In this document: positions 32,286 through 39,975 of the stretch, in pieces
Numbering within the stretch: position 1 is the first letter of the stretch
Layout of the letters: each line of letters starts with the position of its first letter
Source of the DNA: Kofleriaceae bacterium
GTDB lineage: Bacteria; Myxococcota_A; Polyangia; Haliangiales; Haliangiaceae
Length of the DNA: 64,000 bases
Assembly: GCA_020633495.1 (NCBI GenBank)
Contig: JACKDR010000015.1
Coordinates: forward strand, 124,001-188,000
Direction: 5' to 3'
Notes under the pieces: generated by a model
What the model saw: the letters and a program-made list of their open reading frames with translations, nothing else
What the model was told of the DNA's origin: nothing
The model's database searches: none
Program-made: the position numbers and the translations under genes

Positions 32286-33616
32286 CGCAGCGCGTCCAGC
32301 GTGGCCTCGATCGAGACCGTGAAGATGTTGTTGGTGCCGTGGCCCTCGATGTTGGACGGCGGCTGGGTGATGCTGTCCTCGATCTTCGGGATGTCGTACC
32401 AGTAGTGCAGGTACGTCGCGCTGATCCGGTAGCGTCCCGTGGTGTAGCGGACGCCGCTGTGCAGGCCGGTGTGCGAGAACGTCGGCTGGTCGAGAGTCAC
32501 GGTCTTGGCCGGCGCCGGGGTCTGGTCGTAGTGGGTGCCGAGCATCAGGTCGAGCCCGGGCGCGACGTCGAGGTCGTGGACCCGCAGGCCGCCGGCGAGC
32601 TGCCACGAGTCGCTGTAGTTCTTCTCGGTGTCGAGCTCGGCGATCAGGAAGATGTCGTCGATGTCGGTGTGCTGGTTGGTGTACTGGCGGTACAGGTAGT
32701 AGCGGCCCTCGACGCCGATCTCGAGGTTGCGCGTGACGTCGTAGTTGGCGCCGCCGAGGAAGGTCCACGGCAGCAGCAGGCCGGTGTGGGCGGTGCCGGC
32801 CAGGACGTTGCCGGGGTCGGCGGCGTCGTCGCCGTAGGTGATCGAGATCGGGCCGTCGAGCGTGGCCGAGATCTTGCCGATGACGCTGGCGCCCAGGGTC
32901 AGCCGCGGGGTCGGCGTCGCCAGGACGCCGACGTTCCAGGTCGGCTCCCAGTCGGAGCCGTCGACGGTGAGCTCGGGGCTGGTGCCGAAGAGGTTGCGGA
33001 GGTCGGCGCCGTTGAGGATCGGGTAGAGGTTGCGGTAGCCGTGCAGGCGGATGTTCATGACGCCGACGCCGGCGCCCACCGACAGCCGCGGCCCGACCTT
33101 GTAGGCGCCGGACAGCTGCAGGACCGGCGCGACGATGTAGCCGTCGATCAGGTGGTAGCGGGTGACGTCGTCGGCGCCGAACCGGGCGCCGGTGGCGTTG
33201 GCGACGTACAGCGACAGCGCGGCGAAGACGCGGTCGGGCACGATCTCGTCGGTGACCACCATCATCGGGATCACCGCCATCGCCCGCTCCGGCCGGGTCG
33301 CCGGGTAGTAGCCGTCGGCGTCGACCGGGGCGTCGAGGAACTCGTCGCTGCGATCCCACGGCCGCAGCCGGAACTCGGTCGACAGCAGCGACAGCCCCAT
33401 CGTGAGGTACAGCCGCATGCCGTGCTGCAGCGCCAGGCCGGCGGGGTTGTGGAAGACCGCCGACGGATCGTCGGGGCGCCCGATCACCGCGGCCATGCCG
33501 GTGCGCCGGGCGCCTTGTTCGGGGACGCCGAAACCACCGGCCTGGGCCGGCGCCGAGGCGCAGAGGATCAGCGCGACCGCTCCCAGGGCGGTCCCGGCGG
33601 GGACGACGGATGACAC
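32282..33616 (-). CDS. FadL/OmpP1-family outer-membrane transport protein
   Basis: 444 residues from the GTG at 33616, the only start giving a signal peptide (AGTALGAVALILCASAPAQA). The mature N terminus GGFGVPEQGARRTGMAAVIG with DDPSAVFHNPAGLA is diagnostic for FadL-type channels for long-chain fatty acids and hydrophobic compounds; the NPA motif is present. Many amphipathic strands follow. The AAGGGG upstream touches the GTG, so the exact start is uncertain. The stop overlaps the start of the S1P-lyase-like gene, linking hydrophobic substrate uptake with cleavage. It is divergent from the DUF427 gene. Confidence 0.88.
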   Translation of the reverse strand: MSSVVPAGTALGAVALILCASAPAQAGGFGVPEQGARRTGMAAVIGRPDDPSAVFHNPAGLALQHGMRLYLTMGLSLLSTEFRLRPWDRSDEFLDAPVDADGYYPATRPERAMAVIPMMVVTDEIVPDRVFAALSLYVANATGARFGADDVTRYHLIDGYIVAPVLQLSGAYKVGPRLSVGAGVGVMNIRLHGYRNLYPILNGADLRNLFGTSPELTVDGSDWEPTWNVGVLATPTPRLTLGASVIGKISATLDGPISITYGDDAADPGNVLAGTAHTGLLLPWTFLGGANYDVTRNLEIGVEGRYYLYRQYTNQHTDIDDIFLIAELDTEKNYSDSWQLAGGLRVHDLDVAPGLDLMLGTHYDQTPAPAKTVTLDQPTFSHTGLHSGVRYTTGRYRISATYLHYWYDIPKIEDSITQPPSNIEGHGTNNIFTVSIEATLDALR

Positions 33617-33702
33617 CCCTTCAGGATCGGGGTACCCCCCGCGGATTTCAATCGGATCGGGCGCCGGTGTAACGTCGAGGCCCCGCGCGGAGTCGATCCA
33701 CC

Positions 33703-33987
33703 ATGGCCAAGGCACGCTGGAACGGAGCGGTGATCGCCGAGAGCGACCAGACCCAGGTCGTCGACGGCTACACCTACTTTCCCCCCGACGCGGTCGACCG
33801 CACCAAGGTCCGCGACTCCGTCAAGGAGAGCGTGTGCGCCTGGAAGGGCACCGCGAGCTACTACGACGTCGTCGTCGGCGATCAGGTCAACCGCGACGCG
33901 GCCTGGTACTACCCGCGGCCCAAGGACGCCGCCGCCCACATCGCGGGCTGGATCGGCTTCTGGAAGGGCGTCGAGATCGTCGCGTAG
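33703..33987 (+). CDS. DUF427-family protein
   Basis: 94 residues, the full length for this family. The conserved pattern is complete: KARWNGAVIAESDQTQVVDG, YTYFPPDAV, VCAWKGTASYYDVVV and AAWYYPRPKDAAAHIAGWIG followed by FWKGVEIV. Small beta-fold proteins of this type are common in bacteria and fungi and lack a firmly established function. A weak GCGGAG lies well upstream of the ATG. The divergent FadL gene starts 86 bases away. Confidence 0.92.
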   Translation: MAKARWNGAVIAESDQTQVVDGYTYFPPDAVDRTKVRDSVKESVCAWKGTASYYDVVVGDQVNRDAAWYYPRPKDAAAHIAGWIGFWKGVEIVA

Positions 33988-34020
33988 CGGCGGGGGGGCG
34001 CGCGGTCGGTGCCGCGGCTC

Positions 34021-34053
34021 AGAGCGTGTGACGATTTCATCCTCACACGCTCT
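34021..34053. terminator. Strong hairpin between convergent genes
   Basis: AGAGCGTGTGA (34021-34031), an 11-base loop and TCACACGCTCT (34043-34053) form a perfect 11-bp stem. It sits 33 bases after the DUF427 stop and upstream of the 3' end of the convergent metallophosphoesterase. There is no T-tract, so it may act as a bidirectional terminator or mRNA 3' end structure rather than a classic intrinsic terminator. Confidence 0.6.
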
Positions 34054-34128
34054 GTCGATCGGCTCGCTCGCCCGCAGACGGGCTCGCAGCGCCTGCACGG
34101 AGACCGCCTCGCGCAGACGCGCGGCTCA
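34050..34128 (-). repeat. Interspersed ~75-bp repeat, copy 1
   Basis: Read on the minus strand, this segment matches 38556-38632 on the plus strand over about 75 bases with roughly nine of ten positions equal; the shared core is GTCTGCGGGCGAGCGAGCCG. It lies in non-coding DNA next to the hairpin at 34021-34053 and overlaps the last bases of the metallophosphoesterase gene. A dispersed non-coding repeat family is likely. Confidence 0.75.
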
Positions 34129-34920
34129 GACCTGCAGCAGGCACTGCACCGACGGCGCGCCGTAGACGGCGCCGCCGGTGAGGACCTGGAGGTTGGGCAG
34201 GACCTTGGCCTCGCCGCCGCTGTGGGTGTGGCCGCACAGCACGGTCATGCGCGCGTCCGGCCGCGCCGTCATCGCGGCGCGCAGGACCTCGCCGGTGGCG
34301 CCGCACGCGAAGAACGGCAGCCAGTGGTCGCCGGAGACCCGGCCTTGGTGCCAGCAGGCGTCGCGGAACGGCGGCACGTGGGTCGCGACCACGACGTGTC
34401 GGGCCCAGGTCAGGGCCTCGTCGACGTCGGCGCCGAGGCGGGCGGCGGCCTCGTCGCCGAGCGCGTGCAGGCGCGCGCGCAGGGCCTCCTGATCGAGGCC
34501 GATCAGGTCCTCGATCAGGACGACGTCGTTGAGCACCACCGGCGAGCCGGCGTAGTCGCCGAGGCGCGCGTCGCCCCAGCCGTCGTGGCCGACCAGCGCG
34601 GTGTGGTCGTCGAGCCGGATCACGCCGCCGGCGCCGAGCCATCGCACGTCCGGACGCAGGTCGGCCAGGGCCGCGACCCGGGCCCGGACCTCGGCGATCG
34701 AGCCCCGGTAGAAGTCGTGGTTGCCGAGGACGAACCACACCGGCAGCCCGGCGCGCTCGGCGAGCTCGGCGATCAGGACGTCGACGTCGGGGGCCTCCGC
34801 GATGTCGCCGGTGATCACGATCGCGTCGGCGCCGGTGGCCCCGACCCGCTCGGCGAACCGGGTCCGCGCGGCGCCGCCGAGGAAGTTCAGGTGGATGTCG
34901 GTGAGCCACGCCAGCCGCAT
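34126..34920 (-). CDS. Metallophosphoesterase (calcineurin-like)
   Basis: 264 residues. All metal motifs of the family are visible: LTDIHLN (Asp8, His10), ITGDIAEAPD, LGNHDFYRG, a VVATHVPPF His and CGHTHSGGEAK. No signal peptide, so cytoplasmic. The family covers phosphodiesterases, nucleases and phosphatases; cyclic nucleotide or diadenosine substrates cannot be chosen from the sequence. CATACT and a GGAG lie just upstream of the ATG. It is transcribed divergently from the thrombospondin-repeat lipoprotein. Confidence 0.9.
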   Translation of the reverse strand: MRLAWLTDIHLNFLGGAARTRFAERVGATGADAIVITGDIAEAPDVDVLIAELAERAGLPVWFVLGNHDFYRGSIAEVRARVAALADLRPDVRWLGAGGVIRLDDHTALVGHDGWGDARLGDYAGSPVVLNDVVLIEDLIGLDQEALRARLHALGDEAAARLGADVDEALTWARHVVVATHVPPFRDACWHQGRVSGDHWLPFFACGATGEVLRAAMTARPDARMTVLCGHTHSGGEAKVLPNLQVLTGGAVYGAPSVQCLLQV

Positions 34921-35059
34921 CGCGCTCCAGTATGCCGATCCACCGCCGCCGCCGGAACCCCGGTCGGCATCGCCCCGTCGGGCGTGGCCGCGCCGCGGCG
35001 TCCGGTCGCGTCCCGGTCCGCCGCGCGCCGTCGGCCCCACATCCTGTATGCTCGCGGCG

Positions 35060-36331
35060 ATGTCCGGGTGGAGCGCACTGCTTGCGGTCGTCGCCGCGGT
35101 GAGCCTCGGCGGATGCGAGGAGCGGATCCGCGACTGCGGCGGCGGCGTCGAGGTGGTGATCTCGCTCGACGACCCGGACCTGCTGGCGGTCGCCGCCGAC
35201 ACCATGACGGTCACGATCGACGTCGACGGCGAGCTCCGGCAGCGCGACTTCGCCGCCAGCGCGCTGGGCGGCGGCGTCACCTCGTTCACGCTCGACCTCG
35301 ACAACGCCGCGGCGGTCACGCTCGGGGTCACGGTCGAGCTCCGCTACGCCGGGCCCGGGGTCCACGACGGCACGACGGTGTGGCTGCGCGGCGTCGGCGC
35401 GGTCGAGGTCCCGGTCGGCGACCAGGGCTGCCTGCGTCTGGACGTCGCGCTGGTCGCCGCCGCCGACGGCGATGGCGATCGCGTCCCCGACGCCATCGAC
35501 GACTGCCCTGACGACCTCGATCCCGGGCAGGCCGATCGGGACGGCGACGGGGTCGGCGACGCCTGCGACGGCTGCCCCGACGACGCCAACGCCGACCAGG
35601 CCGATCGCGACGGCGACGACGTCCAGGACGCGTGCGACGCCTGCCCCGACGTGGCCGACGCGTCGCCCCACGACGAGGACGACGACGGGCTCCCCGACGT
35701 CTGCGATCCGTGTCCGCACCTCGCCGGTGACGCCGCCGACGCCGACGCCGACGGCGTCGGCGACGCCTGCGATCCGCACCCGAGCGTCGGCGGCGATCGC
35801 CTCGCCGCGTTCCTGGCCTTCGACGACCCGGCGCAGCTCGACGAGCTGGTCCGGCTCGGCGACGGCACGTTCGCGATCGACGGCGACCAGCTCGTGATCA
35901 CGGCGGTGACCTCCGCGGCGGTCACGGTGGCGTCGCCGCTGGGGCTGACCGGCACGGTGGCGACGACGGTCCACCAGGACGTGGTCACCGGCTCGTTCCC
36001 GTGGGGCGCCGGGGTGCTGGCGTGGGCGCCGCTCGCCGGCACCGAGGTCACCGGCGCGGTGTGCATGAGCCACGAGGCGGGGCCGTTCGCGGCGTCGTGG
36101 CCGCTGGGCGCGGTGGTCGAGGCGACCAGCGCCGACCGCGACGCCGCGATCCGCTTCACGTTCCTCGACGAGGGCGCGATCCCGCCCACCGCGATCGGGC
36201 AGTGCTGGGCCGACGCCGCGTCCACCGGTCACAGCGAGCCGCTCGGCGGCGGCGTCCCGGACGGCTTCGGCGTCGTCGTCTACGACGCGACCGCGCGCTT
36301 CGACTACCTCCTGGTGATCGACAGCCCGTGA
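35060..36331 (+). CDS. Lipoprotein with thrombospondin type-3 (calcium-binding) repeats
   Basis: 423 residues from ATG 35060, chosen over ATG 35048 because TATGCT (35047-35052) lies 7 bases before it and would otherwise overlap the start. ALLAVVAAVSLGGCEE is a signal with lipobox LGGC. After a beta domain, residues about 140-245 carry tandem D-x-D-x-D-G-x-x-D calcium loops (ADGDGDRVPDAIDDCPDDLD, ADRDGDGVGDACDGCPDD and more), with Cys closing each repeat. A C-terminal beta-sandwich-like domain follows. It is exported and probably surface-exposed. Its TGA overlaps the ATG of the Ser/Thr kinase by one base, so the two are coexpressed. Confidence 0.87.
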   Translation: MSGWSALLAVVAAVSLGGCEERIRDCGGGVEVVISLDDPDLLAVAADTMTVTIDVDGELRQRDFAASALGGGVTSFTLDLDNAAAVTLGVTVELRYAGPGVHDGTTVWLRGVGAVEVPVGDQGCLRLDVALVAAADGDGDRVPDAIDDCPDDLDPGQADRDGDGVGDACDGCPDDANADQADRDGDDVQDACDACPDVADASPHDEDDDGLPDVCDPCPHLAGDAADADADGVGDACDPHPSVGGDRLAAFLAFDDPAQLDELVRLGDGTFAIDGDQLVITAVTSAAVTVASPLGLTGTVATTVHQDVVTGSFPWGAGVLAWAPLAGTEVTGAVCMSHEAGPFAASWPLGAVVEATSADRDAAIRFTFLDEGAIPPTAIGQCWADAASTGHSEPLGGGVPDGFGVVVYDATARFDYLLVIDSP

Positions 36332-37713
36332 TGACGACGCCGACGCCCCCCACGATCCTGCGCGGGACCTACCAGCTCCTCGACCGGCTGGGCGCCGGCG
36401 GCATGGGCGAGGTCTACGTCGCGGCGCACGCGCGGCTGCACAAGCGCTTCGCGGTCAAGCTGCTGGCCCCGCACCACGGCGACAGCGGCGAGGCCTACGC
36501 CCGCTTCCAGCGCGAGGCCGAGATCACCAGCCGGCTCGGCCACCCCCACATCGTCGAGATCGTCGACTTCGACGTCGCCGACGACGGCCAGCCGTTCATG
36601 GTCATGGAGCTGCTCGACGGCGAGGACCTCGCCGAGCGGCTGCGCCGCGGCCCGCTGCCGCTCGCCGACGCCCTGCGCGTCGCCGATCAGATCGGCCAGG
36701 GGCTCCAGGCCGCCCACGACGCCGGCGTCGTCCACCGCGACCTCAAGCCCCAGAACGTCTTCCTCACCGGCGCTGAGGCCCGGGTCAAGCTGCTCGACTT
36801 CGGCATCTCCAAGATCAAGGACCAGGACGGCGGCGTGACCCGGTCGCAGGTCGTGATCGGGACGCCGGGCTACATGTCGCCGGAGCAGGCCGAGGGCAAG
36901 GCCCGGGACGTCGACGCCCGCAGCGACCAGTTCGCGCTGGCGGTGATCGTCTACGAGATGATCTCCGGCGTCGCGCCGTTCGCCGCCGAGAGCATCCCGG
37001 CGACCCTGTACCGGGTCGTCCACCACCAGCCGGCGTCGCTCGACGAGCTGGTCCCCGGGCTGCCGCCGGAGGTGGCGCCCACGATCGCGCGCGGCATGGC
37101 CAAGGAGCCGGCGGCGCGCTGGCCCGACGTCGCCACCCTGGTCGCCGCGCTGCGCGGCGAGGTGCCGGCGCCGCGCGTCTCGGTGACGGCGCCGCGGCTG
37201 GTGGTGCGTGGCACCTCGGCCGCCGACGGCGCGACGCTCGAGCACGCCCCGACCGCGATGTCGGCGACGACGACCAGCGCGATCCGGCGATCGCGGCGCG
37301 GCCTGGTGGCGGCCGGGGTCGGCGTCGTGGCGATCGCGGCGATCGCCACGCTGGTCGCGATCGGCGGCGGGGCGCGGACGCCGGGCGCGGCGCCCGCGTC
37401 GTCGTCGGACGCCGGCGTGACCACGTCCGCGGCCCCGGCGGCGGCGGTGTCGGCGGCCGCGCCCGGGCCCGACGCCGCGGTCGCGCCGGTGGCGGCGGCC
37501 GTCGCCGACGCCGGCGTCGCCGACGCGGCGGCGCCCGCGCGCGCCGCCGCTGAACCTGCCGAGCGCCGCCCTGAGCGCGCGTCGCGCAAGAGCGGGACCG
37601 CGCGCGGCGACCACGACCCCGCCGCGACGGCGCCGCCGGTCGACGCCGGCGCCCGCAAGCCCGCCGCCGACGCCGAGCCGGCGCACGAGACCGACTTCAT
37701 CGTCGACTTCTGA
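36331..37713 (+). CDS. Membrane-anchored Ser/Thr protein kinase (PknB-like)
   Basis: 460 residues. The kinase domain (about 13-275) has LGAGGMGEVY (20-29), catalytic Lys43, the C-helix Glu, HRDLKPQN (135-142), LDFGIS (155-160) and GTPGYMSPEQ, so it should be active. A juxtamembrane basic patch (IRRSRRG) precedes one transmembrane helix (about 324-345); the periplasmic tail is Ala/Pro/Asp low complexity, ending ETDFIVDF, with no sensor fold. It is translationally coupled to the upstream calcium-repeat lipoprotein and followed 11 bases later by a TPR protein, a typical myxobacterial kinase cassette. Confidence 0.93.
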   Translation: MTTPTPPTILRGTYQLLDRLGAGGMGEVYVAAHARLHKRFAVKLLAPHHGDSGEAYARFQREAEITSRLGHPHIVEIVDFDVADDGQPFMVMELLDGEDLAERLRRGPLPLADALRVADQIGQGLQAAHDAGVVHRDLKPQNVFLTGAEARVKLLDFGISKIKDQDGGVTRSQVVIGTPGYMSPEQAEGKARDVDARSDQFALAVIVYEMISGVAPFAAESIPATLYRVVHHQPASLDELVPGLPPEVAPTIARGMAKEPAARWPDVATLVAALRGEVPAPRVSVTAPRLVVRGTSAADGATLEHAPTAMSATTTSAIRRSRRGLVAAGVGVVAIAAIATLVAIGGGARTPGAAPASSSDAGVTTSAAPAAAVSAAAPGPDAAVAPVAAAVADAGVADAAAPARAAAEPAERRPERASRKSGTARGDHDPAATAPPVDAGARKPAADAEPAHETDFIVDF

Positions 37714-37724
37714 GCGAGGAGCCC

Positions 37725-38558
37725 ATGCCGCGCGCCATCGCCTCGAACCTCATCCTCGGCCTCGCGCTCGTCGTCGCCGGGGTCACCGTCGTCGGCGCGG
37801 TCGCCGTGGCGCCGCCGGCGGCGCGGGCGCAGCCGACGCCGTCGCCCGACGACTTCGACACCGACCTGTCCGACGCCCGCGATCGCGCCCGCGCGATCGC
37901 GCGCGAGGCCGCCGAGCTGTTCCAGGCCGGCGATCGCCGCGCCGCGATCGCCAGGTTCGAGGAGGCCTACGCGATCTTCCCGACCCCGGCGCTGCTCTAC
38001 AACCTCGGCAAGGCCTACGCCGGCGTCTCCGATCACGTCCACGCCCACCGGGCCCTCACCGCCTTCCTGCGCGAGACCGCGGGCACCGACGTCGACGCCG
38101 ATCGTCGCGCCGAGGCCGAGGCCCTGCTGGTCGAGCTGCGCCGCCACGTCGCGGTCGCGACGATCACGGCGCCGGCGTTCGCCGGCGCGACGATCGCGGT
38201 CGACGGCGTCGACCTCGGCACGGCGCCGCTGGCCGACCCGGTCGCGGTCGCGCCCGGCGTCCACGAGATCACCGCCCGGCGCGACGACCTGCTGGTCGCC
38301 CGCAAGCGCCTGACCTTCGTCGGCAGCGGCACGCTCGCGATCGAGCTGGTCCGGGTCGAGGACGACCTCGAGCGCGTCGTCATCACCCGCGAGGTCGCGT
38401 CACGCCCGCTGTACAAGCGGTGGTGGTTCTGGAGCACGATCGGCGCCGCGGTCGCCTCCGGCGTCGCGCTCTACATCGCGACCAACCCGCGCCAGGTCAA
38501 CGAGGTCGCGTCGCCGCCGCTCGGCGCCCTGGGCCTCGACGACTTCACGCTCCGTTGA
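37725..38558 (+). CDS. TPR and PEGA-like exported protein
   Basis: 277 residues. A signal-like hydrophobic N terminus (LILGLALVVAGVTVVGAVAV, then AARAQP) precedes a TPR pair: AAELFQAGDRRAAIARFEEA followed by YAIFPTPALLYNLGKAYAGV. A PEGA-like beta unit follows (ATIAVDGVDLGTAPLADPV), then a transmembrane helix near the C terminus (FWSTIGAAVASGVALYIAT). GAGGAG lies 7 bases before the ATG. This architecture is very common next to myxobacterial Ser/Thr kinases. Probably periplasmic and anchored in the inner membrane. Confidence 0.85.
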   Translation: MPRAIASNLILGLALVVAGVTVVGAVAVAPPAARAQPTPSPDDFDTDLSDARDRARAIAREAAELFQAGDRRAAIARFEEAYAIFPTPALLYNLGKAYAGVSDHVHAHRALTAFLRETAGTDVDADRRAEAEALLVELRRHVAVATITAPAFAGATIAVDGVDLGTAPLADPVAVAPGVHEITARRDDLLVARKRLTFVGSGTLAIELVRVEDDLERVVITREVASRPLYKRWWFWSTIGAAVASGVALYIATNPRQVNEVASPPLGALGLDDFTLR

Positions 38559-38632
38559 GCCGAGCGTCGGCGCGAGCCGGTCTCGGTGCAGGCGCTGCGA
38601 GGCCGTCTGCGGGCGAGCGAGCCGCTCCGAGA
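38556..38632 (+). repeat. Interspersed ~75-bp repeat, copy 2
   Basis: Matches the reverse complement of 34050-34128 (see that entry). It begins at the stop codon of the TPR gene and ends 66 bases before the M23 peptidase start, so, like copy 1, it abuts a gene 3' end. Confidence 0.75.
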
Positions 38633-38697
38633 GGTCAGGAAACCACCCGAGCGATGGCGCCCGCCGCCGGCGCCGCGGATGCCGGTAGGATGCGGCC

Positions 38698-39630
38698 ATG
38701 CACGATCTGTCGATGGTCGAGATCCTGGGCCTGGCGCCGCTGGGGCAGCGCCTGCGCGAGGCGCGCCTGGCCCTGGCCGGCGATCCGTTCACGCCGAAGA
38801 GCCGGTTCGACCACACCAGCCTGCGCATCCTCGATCCGCGGCTGGCGCTGCGGCTGTGGCGCGGCCAGCGCCCGGCCGGGCGGCGCGTGCCGATCTACAA
38901 CTTCTTCAACCACACGCCGACGCCCGAGGCCGACGGCTGGTCGGTGCGCAAGACCCAGGTCCACGACTTCCGCGGCGGCGACCTCACGTACGACAGCCAC
39001 AACGGCACCGACTTCGCGACCCCGCCGGGCACCGTCGTGGTCGCGCCGGCGCCGGCGCGCGTCGCGCTGGTGATCAGCGAGTTCCACCGCGGCGGCCTCA
39101 AGATCATGCTCGATCACGGCGACGGCCTGACCACGACGTCGTGCCACCTGGCGCGCGCGCTGGTCGTGCCGGGCCAGACCGTCGCGCGCGGCCAGCCGGT
39201 GGCATTGTCGGGCGCCTCCGGGCTCAACTTCGTCGGCTCGCTGCTGCTCGACTCGCCGCACCTGCACTTCAACACCTGGCTCGACGGCGTGCCGGTCGAT
39301 CCGTTCGCGCGGCCCGGCGAGCTCTCGATCTGGCGGGTCCACAACGACCCGGCGCCGCACCGGGGCGCGCCCGACGCGGCGCCGCCGCCGAGCGACTTCG
39401 ACGACGCCGCGGTGGCGGCGCAGCTCGCCGCGTGTCGCGATCCGGCGCTGGCGGCGCGGCTCGCCGCCATCCCCGACCCGGCGACCCGCGCGCTGCACAC
39501 GATCTTCACCGTCAACTACTACCCGACCCGGTTCGCCGCGCGGATCTCGCCGTACGCGACGTCGCACCCGCGGGCGCCCCGGCTCGATCTGCCGTTCGCC
39601 GCCGACGACTACGACGGCGCCAGCTGGTAG
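38698..39630 (+). CDS. M23-family metallopeptidase
   Basis: 310 residues. HNGTDFATPPGTVVVAPAPA (His101, Asp105) is the H-x3-D zinc motif and SPHLHFNTW (His188, His190) the HxH motif of LytM/M23 endopeptidases; GDGLTTTSCHL contributes the intervening conserved His. No clear signal peptide exists, unlike most M23 enzymes acting on peptidoglycan, so export is uncertain. C-terminal residues about 215-310 are an extra helical region of unknown role. TAGGAT lies 6 bases upstream of the ATG. Confidence 0.88.
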   Translation: MHDLSMVEILGLAPLGQRLREARLALAGDPFTPKSRFDHTSLRILDPRLALRLWRGQRPAGRRVPIYNFFNHTPTPEADGWSVRKTQVHDFRGGDLTYDSHNGTDFATPPGTVVVAPAPARVALVISEFHRGGLKIMLDHGDGLTTTSCHLARALVVPGQTVARGQPVALSGASGLNFVGSLLLDSPHLHFNTWLDGVPVDPFARPGELSIWRVHNDPAPHRGAPDAAPPPSDFDDAAVAAQLAACRDPALAARLAAIPDPATRALHTIFTVNYYPTRFAARISPYATSHPRAPRLDLPFAADDYDGASW

Positions 39631-39675
39631 CCCTGTCGCGCCCCCCGCCGCGCGATCCGCGTTACGATCGCCGGC

Positions 39676-39966
39676 ATGGGAAATCAGATCCGGATCTTCG
39701 CCGCCTCGTTCGTCGCCGTCCTGTCGCTCGCCGCCTGTGGCAAGAGCGGCGGCGGCGGTGGTGACGTCGCCGATCGCGCGGTCAAGGCCGCCGACGGCGC
39801 CTGCGCCTGCCAGGACTTCGACTGCACCAAGGCCTTCATCGCCGAGCTCAACAAGCTCTCGATCAAGGAAGAGGCCGCGGTCAAGAAGCTGCCCGAGGAC
39901 CGCGCCAAGATCTACAAGGAGGCGCAGAGCCGCGGCGCCGACTGCCAGGACAAGCTCCGCAAGTAG
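39676..39966 (+). CDS. Small Lys-rich lipoprotein
   Basis: 96 residues. FAASFVAVLSLAACGK is a signal with lipobox LAAC, followed by a Gly-rich linker and one helical domain (AADGACACQDFDCTKAFIAE and LPEDRAKIYKEAQSRGADCQ) with four Cys that could form two disulfides. No family recognised. TACGAT lies 7 bases before the ATG. The next gene begins 9 bases after the stop, so they are probably cotranscribed. Confidence 0.8.
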   Translation: MGNQIRIFAASFVAVLSLAACGKSGGGGGDVADRAVKAADGACACQDFDCTKAFIAELNKLSIKEEAAVKKLPEDRAKIYKEAQSRGADCQDKLRK

Positions 39967-39975
39967 CGCGTCGCC

